Source: Spirosoma linguale DSM 74 (GTDB lineage Bacteria; Bacteroidota; Bacteroidia; Cytophagales; Spirosomataceae). Taken from it: a stretch of DNA of 64,000 bases. This document shows, in pieces, positions 17,335 to 24,130 of this stretch (position 1 is its first letter; every line of letters starts with the position of its first letter). The notes beneath the pieces are model-generated. The model saw only the letters and a list, made by a program, of their open reading frames with translations, did no database searches and was not told the DNA's origin. Where the stretch lies: positions 7,163,001 to 7,227,000 of the forward strand of contig CP001769.1 of assembly GCA_000024525.1 (NCBI GenBank), in the 5' to 3' direction. Position numbers and translations under genes: made by a program.

Positions 17335-17449
17335 TTAATCACAATGATGAATGATAGGAGGTTGTCTGTGCCCTGGAAAATGATGAACAACGGACTTTTG
17401 CTGTCCTCTACAATATGATTCGTAATTGTTCATTCATCATTGTGATTAA
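17335..17449. repeat. inverted repeat in the divergent GH3/mreB gap
   Basis: Arms 17335-17354 and 17430-17449 are perfect 20-base reverse complements reading TTAATCACAATGATGAATGA, separated by 75 bases. It lies between two gene starts, so it cannot be a terminator for either neighbour. The right arm sits directly upstream of the mreB -7 box. Confidence 0.8.
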
Positions 17450-17456
17450 TAATCTA

Positions 17457-17464
17457 TATTTTTG
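17457..17464 (+). promoter_or_regulatory. -7 box of mreB
   Basis: TATTTTTG fits TAnnTTTG and is followed by C. The ATG lies 55 bases downstream. No convincing -33 TTG at the usual 17-23-base distance was found. Confidence 0.45.
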
Positions 17465-17519
17465 CACACATTTCAAAAAACAGTACTTGCTATAAGACGT
17501 TCTGCGTCAACTTATATTG

Positions 17520-18545
17520 ATGGGACTTTTCAATTTTTTAACCAGCGACATTGCTATTGACCTGGGCACGGCGAATACCTTGATTATTCACAAGGATCGG
17601 ATTGTAGTGGATGAGCCTTCCATTATTGCAATGGACAAAGTCAGCGGGAAAGTGCTGGCCATTGGTCACAAGGCCATGCAAATGCACGAAAAGACCAACG
17701 AAAATATTAAAACCATTCGCCCCCTGAAAGACGGTGTTATCGCCGATTTCACCGCTGCTGAGCTGATGATTCGGGGGATGATTAAAATGATTGATACCGG
17801 CAGTAAGCTGTTTTCTCCTTCGCACCGCATGGTTATTTGTATCCCATCGGGTATTACGGAGGTGGAAAAGCGAGCTGTTAAGGACTCCGCCGAACACGCC
17901 GGTGCCAAAGAGGTATACATGGTGCATGAGCCCATTGCTGCCGCTATTGGTATTGGGATTGACATTACCCAGCCCAACGGAACGATGATTGTTGACATCG
18001 GGGGCGGTACTACCGAGATTGCCGTCATCGCGCTGTCGGGTATTGTTTGTGAGCAATCTATCCGCATTGCCGGTGACGTGTTCACCCGCGATATTGTCGA
18101 TTATATGCGTCGGGAACATAACCTGCTCATCGGCGAACGCTCGGCTGAGCAAATCAAAATGGAAGTAGGATCGGCCCTGCCCGAACTCGACAATCCGCCT
18201 TCCGATTACGAAATCCGGGGTCGCGATTTGATGACCGGTATTCCGAAAGAAATCAAAGTTACGTACAGCGAAATTGCGTACGCCCTCGATAAATCCATCT
18301 CTAAGATCGAAGAGGCTACAATGAAGGCTCTTGAGATTTCGCCACCGGAGCTATCGGCCGATATTTATACGAATGGCATCCACCTGACGGGTGGTGGTGC
18401 GCTGCTGCATGGTCTCGACAAGCGGCTGGGTGCTAAAACCAAATTGCCGATCCACGTGGCCGATGACCCCCTCAAAGCCGTCGTAAAAGGTACCGGTGAG
18501 GTTATTAAAAACCTGGATATGTACCGGTCCGTGTTGATTAGCTAA
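17520..18545 (+). CDS. mreB: rod-shape actin homologue MreB
   Basis: MreB forms membrane-bound filaments that direct side-wall peptidoglycan synthesis. The 341-residue protein carries the actin-fold phosphate loops DLGTANTLI and DIGGGTTEIAVI, the HEPIAAAIG stretch and the C-terminal adenosine motif LTGGGALLHGLD. The start is the ATG at 17520; an in-frame TTG just before it is unlikely. It heads an mreB-mreC-mreD unit, with a REPIN-like repeat in each of the two gaps. No rodA, mrdA or pbp2 is seen immediately downstream. Confidence 0.97.
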   Translation: MGLFNFLTSDIAIDLGTANTLIIHKDRIVVDEPSIIAMDKVSGKVLAIGHKAMQMHEKTNENIKTIRPLKDGVIADFTAAELMIRGMIKMIDTGSKLFSPSHRMVICIPSGITEVEKRAVKDSAEHAGAKEVYMVHEPIAAAIGIGIDITQPNGTMIVDIGGGTTEIAVIALSGIVCEQSIRIAGDVFTRDIVDYMRREHNLLIGERSAEQIKMEVGSALPELDNPPSDYEIRGRDLMTGIPKEIKVTYSEIAYALDKSISKIEEATMKALEISPPELSADIYTNGIHLTGGGALLHGLDKRLGAKTKLPIHVADDPLKAVVKGTGEVIKNLDMYRSVLIS

Positions 18546-18546
18546 T

Positions 18547-18614
18547 GTAGTGCCGGGCCATGGACCCGGCTGTATAGAATAAGCCGTACAGCCGGGCCCA
18601 TGGCCTGGCACTAC
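18547..18614. repeat. REPIN-like paired palindrome between mreB and mreC
   Basis: Left arm 18547-18574 begins GTAGTGCCGGGCCATGG, and right arm 18587-18614 is its reverse complement with two mismatches. Each arm contains its own palindrome (GCCGGG...CCCGGC). The outer edge is GTAG on both sides, the base pattern known from REP elements. It starts two bases after the mreB stop codon and ends 5 bases before mreC. Confidence 0.8.
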
Positions 18615-18619
18615 TGTAT

Positions 18620-19456
18620 ATGGGAGAGTTAGTCGATTTTTTCGTCCGTAGCCGAAACTTTATTTTATTCGTATTGCTGGAAGTACTTTGTTTCTACTTC
18701 ATTATCAATACCAGCAATTATTGGAGTGTCACGTATTTCAATACGTCGAATCGGTATGCGGCTCAGGTACTGGCCTGGTCGAACGCGGCCAATGAATACA
18801 CGAGTCTTCGTCAGGTTAATGCCGATCTAGCCCTGGAAAACCAGCGGCTCAACGCTCAGCTAACGAAGCTCCTTCAAAGTAAGCCAGTGGCTCCGGCAGA
18901 ATATATGGCCGACTCGGCATTTGCTGACCGATTTAAGTTTACGGCCGCTAAAGTTGTCGATAACACTACACAGTTTGCCAACAATTACATTACCATCGAT
19001 AAAGGCACTGACGATGGTATCCGGCCGGGTATGGGTGTTATCTCGCCAACGGGTGTAGTAGGTAAGGTGAAAGTATGTAATCGACATTTTTCGGTGATCA
19101 CCTCTATTCTTCATTCCGAGTTTCTAGTATCATCACAGCTTGTAAAAGCTAAAGATATTGGCTCTGCCAAATGGGATGGCGGTGACCCGCACTTGATAAA
19201 ACTGAACGATATTTCGCGCTACAAGCCTGTCAGCAAAGGAGACTCCGTTGTGACCTCGGAATACAATTCAACCTTCCCTCCCGGAATTTTAGTCGGCCGT
19301 GTCTATTCGGTTGGTGTCCAGCCCAATATGACGTTTCATGACATCACGCTTAATCTGGCGACGAATTTCAGTACCTTATCGTATGTATATGTTGTCGAAA
19401 ATCGCCTTCAGGGCGAACAGGAACAGTTAGAAAAACAAATTGAAAACGAAAAATAG
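18620..19456 (+). CDS. mreC: rod-shape-determining protein MreC
   Basis: The 278-residue protein has one N-terminal membrane helix (about residues 12-30, ILFVLLEVLCFYFIINTS). A coiled coil follows (residues 55-85), then the two beta-barrel domains of MreC with GIRPGMGVISPTGVVGKV and FPPGILVGRVYSVG. MreC links MreB to the periplasmic wall synthases. It is in the mreBCD order with 74 bases between it and mreB. The C-terminal tail is Glu/Gln-rich. Length is normal. Confidence 0.94.
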   Translation: MGELVDFFVRSRNFILFVLLEVLCFYFIINTSNYWSVTYFNTSNRYAAQVLAWSNAANEYTSLRQVNADLALENQRLNAQLTKLLQSKPVAPAEYMADSAFADRFKFTAAKVVDNTTQFANNYITIDKGTDDGIRPGMGVISPTGVVGKVKVCNRHFSVITSILHSEFLVSSQLVKAKDIGSAKWDGGDPHLIKLNDISRYKPVSKGDSVVTSEYNSTFPPGILVGRVYSVGVQPNMTFHDITLNLATNFSTLSYVYVVENRLQGEQEQLEKQIENEK

Positions 19457-19518
19457 TTAAGCAGTCAGTAAGTGGCTTACTGACTTAGGCGAAGCTGCTT
19501 ACCGACTTACTGACTTAA
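19457..19518. repeat. CAGTAAGT-type inverted repeat between mreC and mreD
   Basis: TTAAGCAGTCAGTAAGT on the left matches ACTTACTGACTTAA on the right, and internal AGTAAGT/ACTTACT units allow several alternative hairpins. The same unit is used in the repeat at 39595-39683. It fills nearly the whole gap between the two genes. Confidence 0.65.
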
Positions 19519-19523
19519 GTATA

Positions 19524-20030
19524 ATGACCCTACGCGAAATACTGTCTACGTCATTTTTGTTTCTGTTGTACCTGGTGCTTCAGATACTGTTGGCGCGGAA
19601 TCTGGTTCTGTTCGATTATGCTTTCTGTTTTATCTACATAGCCTGTATTCTGCTCATGCCAAATGAGATTGGCCTGACATGGTTGTTGCTCCTTGCATTC
19701 GTGACGGGAATTATTGTCGATATGTTTTACAACACATTAGGCATGCATGCAGCAGCAACGGTACTAATGGCCTATTGCAGACCGCTGGTAGTACGTTCTC
19801 AAATTGACGTACCGGGTCTGGAGACACGCATCGCGTTCTCGCTGCGTTCATTGGGCGTCAGTGCCTTCTTTCGCTATATATTTGTATTGACGCTTGTACA
19901 CCATACGGCTCTATTTTTCATTGAAGCCAGTAGCCTGACCCTGATTATTCCAACCCTTATTCGGGTAATTGCCAGTACGTTGCTTACGACGGTGAGTATC
20001 GTATTGATTCAGTTCTTTACCAGAAATTAA
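19524..20030 (+). CDS. mreD: rod-shape-determining protein MreD
   Basis: The 168-residue hydrophobic protein has about five membrane helices (for example ILSTSFLFLLYLVLQILLA, then LVLFDYAFCFIYIACILL) and lies directly after mreC. MreD sequences are poorly conserved; the call rests on position, size and topology. The segment LLAFVTGIIVDMFYNTLGMH is typical of the family in Bacteroidota. The next gene, msrC, starts 3 bases after the stop. Confidence 0.85.
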   Translation: MTLREILSTSFLFLLYLVLQILLARNLVLFDYAFCFIYIACILLMPNEIGLTWLLLLAFVTGIIVDMFYNTLGMHAAATVLMAYCRPLVVRSQIDVPGLETRIAFSLRSLGVSAFFRYIFVLTLVHHTALFFIEASSLTLIIPTLIRVIASTLLTTVSIVLIQFFTRN

Positions 20031-20033
20031 GCG

Positions 20034-20516
20034 ATGGCTGAAACACTTATTCTCCCCCAAACTTCCGATCGGCAGGCTATTTACGATAGTCTGATTCCGC
20101 AGATAGCTGCTCTTGTTGAGGGCGAACCCGACCTGATCGCCAACCTGGCCAATATTACCGCTGCGCTCAAAGAAGCCTTTGGCTTTTTCTGGGTTGGGTT
20201 TTATCTCAAAAAAGAAAATCAATTGGTACTGGGACCGTTTCAGGGTCCTATCGCCTGTACGCGCATTGCCTTCGATAAAGGTGTTTGCGGAGCAGCTTAT
20301 ACACGTCAGGAAACGATTCTGGTGCCCGACGTTGATCAGTTTCCGGGACATATTGCCTGTAGCTCGGCGTCAAAGTCGGAAGTCGTAGTACCGGTATTTG
20401 ATCGGGATGGCAACGTAACGATGGTGCTGGACGTCGATAGTGATCAGCTGAACGATTTCAGCGAGGTCGATGCTAAGGAACTGGAGAAGATTGCGGGCCT
20501 GATCATGACGTTCTAA
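20034..20516 (+). CDS. msrC: free methionine-(R)-sulfoxide reductase (GAF domain)
   Basis: The 160-residue protein is a single GAF domain of the fRMsr class, which reduces free Met-R-sulfoxide. The three cysteines of the family are present: GPIACTRI, KGVCGAAYT and HIACSSASKSEVVVPV, in the same spacing as the yeast enzyme. WVGFYL and VLDVDSDQLNDF also match. It begins 3 bases after mreD, so it is probably co-transcribed with the mre genes, although no functional link is obvious. Confidence 0.92.
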   Translation: MAETLILPQTSDRQAIYDSLIPQIAALVEGEPDLIANLANITAALKEAFGFFWVGFYLKKENQLVLGPFQGPIACTRIAFDKGVCGAAYTRQETILVPDVDQFPGHIACSSASKSEVVVPVFDRDGNVTMVLDVDSDQLNDFSEVDAKELEKIAGLIMTF

Positions 20517-20664
20517 ACGAAAAATGGGTCATCAAGCGGATTCGCCCAGCAGTTTACAACAGTGTGAAACATAAAATTTGTTAAGAAGCTGTTAAATCGC
20601 CCCTCCTCCTTAAACCACGAAGCGCATCTTCAGTCTTAGGTTCACAATTAACTAATGACGAACC

Positions 20665-21108
20665 ATGTTTAAGAAAATCGCTTTAAGTGGGCTGCTGCTC
20701 TCTCTGTTTTCATTCCCTTTACTAGCGCAGCAAACCGCTACGCCTGATGCCCCTGCTCAGACCAATACCCGTATGGGGCGCAATCGGTCCATGCAGCACC
20801 AGATGGGTGACCCGGCTACACGCGCGAAAAAAATGACCGACCGCATGACGCAGGCGCTGGGGCTCGATCAGGCAACCTCGCAGAAAGTCTATGAGGCAAC
20901 ACTGGCCCGTGCACAAAAAGTAAACGCCATTCAGGCGGGTTCGGATGATAACCGGGCTAAACAACAAGCTTTGAAAGCAAACGCCGACGAGTACAAGGCT
21001 ACATTGAAGAATATTCTGACGCCGGATCAGTTCGCCAAACTCGACGCTATGAAAGACCGTATGAAACACGGTCGGCGGGGTGGCAATGGCAACGATAGCC
21101 GGGAGTAG
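20665..21108 (+). CDS. Spy/LTXXQ-like small periplasmic protein
   Basis: The 147-residue protein has a signal peptide (MFKKIALSGLLLSLFSFPLLAQ). A Thr/Pro/Gln-rich stretch and a helical region follow, with MTQALGLDQATSQKVYEA and ILTPDQFAKLDAM, which resembles the LTxxQ motifs of Spy/CpxP chaperones and of DUF4890 in Bacteroidota. The C-terminus is basic (MKHGRRGGNGN). The probable role is envelope stress or metal response, by family inference only. It stands alone, 148 bases after msrC; that gap shows no clear signal. Confidence 0.65.
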   Translation: MFKKIALSGLLLSLFSFPLLAQQTATPDAPAQTNTRMGRNRSMQHQMGDPATRAKKMTDRMTQALGLDQATSQKVYEATLARAQKVNAIQAGSDDNRAKQQALKANADEYKATLKNILTPDQFAKLDAMKDRMKHGRRGGNGNDSRE

Positions 21109-21119
21109 CGGCAGGAGCG

Positions 21120-21184
21120 TTACAAAATAGAAAGTTGGCTGGCCGGTATCTGCATACCAGTCCAGCCAACTTTCTATTTTGTAA
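21120..21184 (+). terminator. perfect 23-bp hairpin downstream of the Spy-like gene
   Basis: Arms 21120-21142 and 21162-21184 are perfect reverse complements starting TTACAAAATAGAAAGTTGGC. The loop holds an inner GGTAT/ATACC pair, so the whole element can fold as one long hairpin. The T-rich right arm would suit termination. It may equally belong to the family of long repeats. Confidence 0.65.
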
Positions 21185-21264
21185 GTATCAATGGCGTTGT
21201 CTTCGTTACTTGCAGTAAAGTTTAGCTATTTATGACTTTCCACCTAAACTTTAGCACTACTGTC

Positions 21265-22335
21265 ATGGCATCCCCTCTTTCTCGCCGGTTGTTTCTTAAA
21301 CAGGCCTCTCTGGCAAGCGCAACAACGGTTGCGGCTCCAACTCTGCTATCGGCTGGAACTTATTCCAAAGCGGCTGAAGCGCCTACAATAGGTCACAACG
21401 GGTTTAAATATCGGGCCGTACCGGGCTGGGGGGTGTTGGATGCGGGTAAAAACCCTGTTAACGACTGCCACGAAATGGTACAGGATGCGAAAGGACGTAT
21501 TATCCTGCTGACCAACGAGACAAAAAACAACATTCTGATTTACGATAAATCGGGCAAACTGCTCGAAACCTGGGGGCACAGCTATCCCGGTGGACACGGC
21601 CTGACACTCGGCGGTGAGGGCAATGACCAGTATCTGCTGATTTGCGATACAGACCGTAATCAGGTGATCAAAACCGATCTGAAAGGTAAGGAGTTGATGA
21701 AGCTGGACTACCCACGGGAAACCGGTAAATACGATTACCCCTCGCAGTTCAAACCAACCGAAACAGCTATTAATCCCGCTAATGGGGACATCTATGTGGT
21801 GGATGGCTATGGGCTGAATTACGTTACTCAGTTCGATAAAAATGGTAAGCTTATCCGGCAGTGGGGTGGTAAGGGTGATACCAACGAAACATTCGACTGC
21901 TGCCACGGCATAACCGTAGACCGCCGGGTGGCGGCCAACCCAACGCTTCTGGTCACCGACCGGCGGCACAATGCGCTGAAGCGGTTTTCGCTCGATGGAA
22001 AATACCAGTCGACTATAGCGCTACCCGGTTCGTATATCTGCCGCCCGGTCATTCATGGCGAAAATATCTACGGGGCCGTATTTCGGAGCACGTCAGATTC
22101 CTATCCGGATTCAGGCTATATTCAGATTCTGGACAAGAACGATAAAGTCATTTCCACGCCTGGCGGCTCGGCACCAACCTATCAGGATGGCAAATTGGCT
22201 GAGCAGCGTAAGGACCGCACTAATTCGCCATTTTTACATCCGCACGATGTGCTGGTCGATGAGGACGACAGTGTTTACGTAGCACAATGGGCATCGAAGA
22301 AAACATATCCTATTAAATTAGAGCGCGTTTCCTGA
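21265..22335 (+). CDS. Tat-exported NHL-type beta-propeller protein
   Basis: The 356-residue protein begins MASPLSRRLFLKQASLASAT, a twin-arginine signal. The rest consists of repeated beta-propeller blades: IYDKSGKLLETWGHSYPGGH, then NPANGDIYVVDGYGLNYV, FDKNGKLIRQWGG and LVDEDDSVYVAQWA, typical of NHL/6-bladed propellers. I chose the ATG at 21265 because it directly precedes the Tat motif. It is the first gene of a four-gene run with cytochrome-like and DUF1501 proteins (17 bases to the next gene). It may bind or process a ligand in the periplasm; no catalytic residues are assigned. Confidence 0.75.
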   Translation: MASPLSRRLFLKQASLASATTVAAPTLLSAGTYSKAAEAPTIGHNGFKYRAVPGWGVLDAGKNPVNDCHEMVQDAKGRIILLTNETKNNILIYDKSGKLLETWGHSYPGGHGLTLGGEGNDQYLLICDTDRNQVIKTDLKGKELMKLDYPRETGKYDYPSQFKPTETAINPANGDIYVVDGYGLNYVTQFDKNGKLIRQWGGKGDTNETFDCCHGITVDRRVAANPTLLVTDRRHNALKRFSLDGKYQSTIALPGSYICRPVIHGENIYGAVFRSTSDSYPDSGYIQILDKNDKVISTPGGSAPTYQDGKLAEQRKDRTNSPFLHPHDVLVDEDDSVYVAQWASKKTYPIKLERVS

Positions 22336-22351
22336 TACGTTGGCCTGACCT

Positions 22352-23875
22352 ATGAGCGAGTTGATTTTGTTGCAAGCTAATCCATCATCCCCCTCCGACT
22401 GGGTATTATTCTGGGGACATTTTCACCCACTCATTGTTCATCTGCCCATTGGCTTTTTGCTGATTGCCGGTCTGCTCGAAATCGACCGTCTAACCCGCCG
22501 AAACTCGGTTAGTCCGCATACGATTACGCTGATTCTGTTCTGGTCGGCGGTGAGTGCTACCATGGCCTGCGTGTTTGGCTATATGCTGTCGCTCGGTGGT
22601 GGTTATGAAGAAGAAACCCTGAACGACCACATGTGGGAGGGGATCGGTGTGGCCGTATTTGCCTGGCTGGCCTGGTCGGTAAAATCTGAAAATTTAGGCC
22701 GCATTTTTTCGTTTGCTCAGCTGATGTATCTGCCTGCTTTGGGAATCGCGTTATTGCTGTTGCTGGCGGCCGGACATCAGGGCGGCAATTTGACGCACGG
22801 CTCCGACTACCTGACGCAATATATGCCCGGTCCTATTCGGGCTATAACCGGTGTGGAGCCGAAGTTAAAAGAACTGAAGGTTGAGCCTATTACGGATGTC
22901 AATCAGGCAATGGTTTATCAGCAAATCGTGAATCCCATTCTGCACAGCCGCTGTGTGCAATGCCATAACGCCGGAAAATCGAAGGGTGGTCTTCGGCTCG
23001 ATTCGCCCGAGATGATCAAGAAAGGTTATGAAGATGGGCCTGTGTTTGTGGCGGGTAACAGTAAATCGAGCGAATTGCTGAAAGTCTGCCTCCTACCGGA
23101 AGACGACGATCTCCACATGCCCCCAAAAGGCAAAACCCAGCTAAAGGGAAGCGATATTGCCCTTCTCACCTGGTGGATTGACCAGGGTGCGCCCTTTGAT
23201 AAAAAGGTATCGGATCTAAAAGTCAATGATGCCATTCGCCCGGTGCTGGCGTCGTTGGGCGGTGGTGGCCCTGTTGAGGCAGGGGGGGCGCAAGTGGCTG
23301 CTGGCCCTGCACCCGAATCGCCGGTGCTGACGATGAAGGTGCCAGCCGCCGACCCCAAAGTTATTGACGAGTTGAAAAAACTGAATCTACTGGTATTACC
23401 TCTTTCGAAAGAACAGAACCAACTGGAAGTTAGCGCCGTCAACGCCCGGTCGTTTAATGATGCACAGGCCGCCGAATTGCCCAAGCTAAGCAATCAGATT
23501 GTCTGGCTTAAGTTGGGCGATACCGAAATTTCTGACGCGGCTCTGGCACAGGTTGCTAAGCTGAAAAATCTGCAAAAGCTCCATCTGGAGGAAACAAAAG
23601 TGACCGATGCGGGCCTGAAGCAACTAAAGGGACTGGCTTATCTGGAATACCTCAATTTGTATGGTACGCCCGTTACCGATGCCGGACTCGCTGAACTGGC
23701 CGAGCTCAAAAGCCTTAAAACAGTTTACCTCTGGCAGACCAAAGTCAGCGAAGAGGGTATTGCCAGATTAAAGACCGCCCTGCCCAAATTGGAGGTAATT
23801 GGTGGGATCAGCGAGCAGGCCGTCGCCGAATTTGTAAAAGCGGGCGAGCCGAAAGCCGGAGAGGTTAAGAGATAA
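22352..23875 (+). CDS. DUF2231-like membrane / cytochrome c (PSCyt1) / leucine-rich-repeat protein
   Basis: This 507-residue protein is a fusion. Residues about 22-140 hold four membrane helices with HFHPLIVHLPIGFLLIAG, the DUF2231-like pattern. Residues 195-290 are a Planctomycetes-type cytochrome domain (PF07635-like) with the haem motif CVQCH at 201-205, HMPPKGKTQL and WWIDQGAPF. Residues 380-485 hold leucine-rich repeats of about 23 residues (LKNLQKLHLEETKVTDAGLK). It probably passes electrons or binds haem at the outer face of the inner membrane. It directly follows the propeller gene. Confidence 0.75.
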   Translation: MSELILLQANPSSPSDWVLFWGHFHPLIVHLPIGFLLIAGLLEIDRLTRRNSVSPHTITLILFWSAVSATMACVFGYMLSLGGGYEEETLNDHMWEGIGVAVFAWLAWSVKSENLGRIFSFAQLMYLPALGIALLLLLAAGHQGGNLTHGSDYLTQYMPGPIRAITGVEPKLKELKVEPITDVNQAMVYQQIVNPILHSRCVQCHNAGKSKGGLRLDSPEMIKKGYEDGPVFVAGNSKSSELLKVCLLPEDDDLHMPPKGKTQLKGSDIALLTWWIDQGAPFDKKVSDLKVNDAIRPVLASLGGGGPVEAGGAQVAAGPAPESPVLTMKVPAADPKVIDELKKLNLLVLPLSKEQNQLEVSAVNARSFNDAQAAELPKLSNQIVWLKLGDTEISDAALAQVAKLKNLQKLHLEETKVTDAGLKQLKGLAYLEYLNLYGTPVTDAGLAELAELKSLKTVYLWQTKVSEEGIARLKTALPKLEVIGGISEQAVAEFVKAGEPKAGEVKR

Positions 23876-24089
23876 GAAAATTAATTTAATGGTAATTGAT
23901 AAGTGCTCACCGCGGAGCTGTGTTCTTGCTGTCGTGGTGTAGTGGCTTTCCATTGTTTCTATAGAATGACATCACCAATACGCCAGGTGAAAATACAGCC
24001 CTTGTATGTTACTTACCTTTTCGTGTCTTGCTGGCAATATAGTCTATCATCAAGATAAGATAGTACAATTTTTACGTGCCTTCCAAAGC

Positions 24090-24097
24090 TAAATTTG
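24090..24097 (+). promoter_or_regulatory. possible -7 box in the 255-bp gap before the PSCyt-DUF1553 gene
   Basis: TAAATTTG fits TAnnTTTG and lies 33 bases before the ATG at 24131. No good -33 partner is seen. The rest of the gap (23876-24089) shows no gene, RNA or repeat that I can recognise. Confidence 0.35.
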
Positions 24098-24130
24098 TAA
24101 ATTCGTTTCACAATCAATCAGTTCGTTGCT

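Noticed and set aside
17538..18152. Minus-strand open frame of about 200 codons inside mreB
   Set aside because: Shadow of a highly conserved gene; composition His/Asn-rich without motif.
18547..18614. All gap palindromes explained as ordinary rho-independent terminators
   Set aside because: Some lie inside operons, one in a divergent promoter gap, one inside a coding sequence, and most lack a T-tract.
20517..20664. Possible RNA gene between msrC and the Spy-like gene
   Set aside because: No stable cloverleaf, long hairpin or terminator was seen in this stretch.
23280..23286. Seven-G run in the cytochrome/LRR gene as a phase-variable tract
   Set aside because: It is short, and lies in a Gly/Ala-rich linker where such runs are expected by chance.
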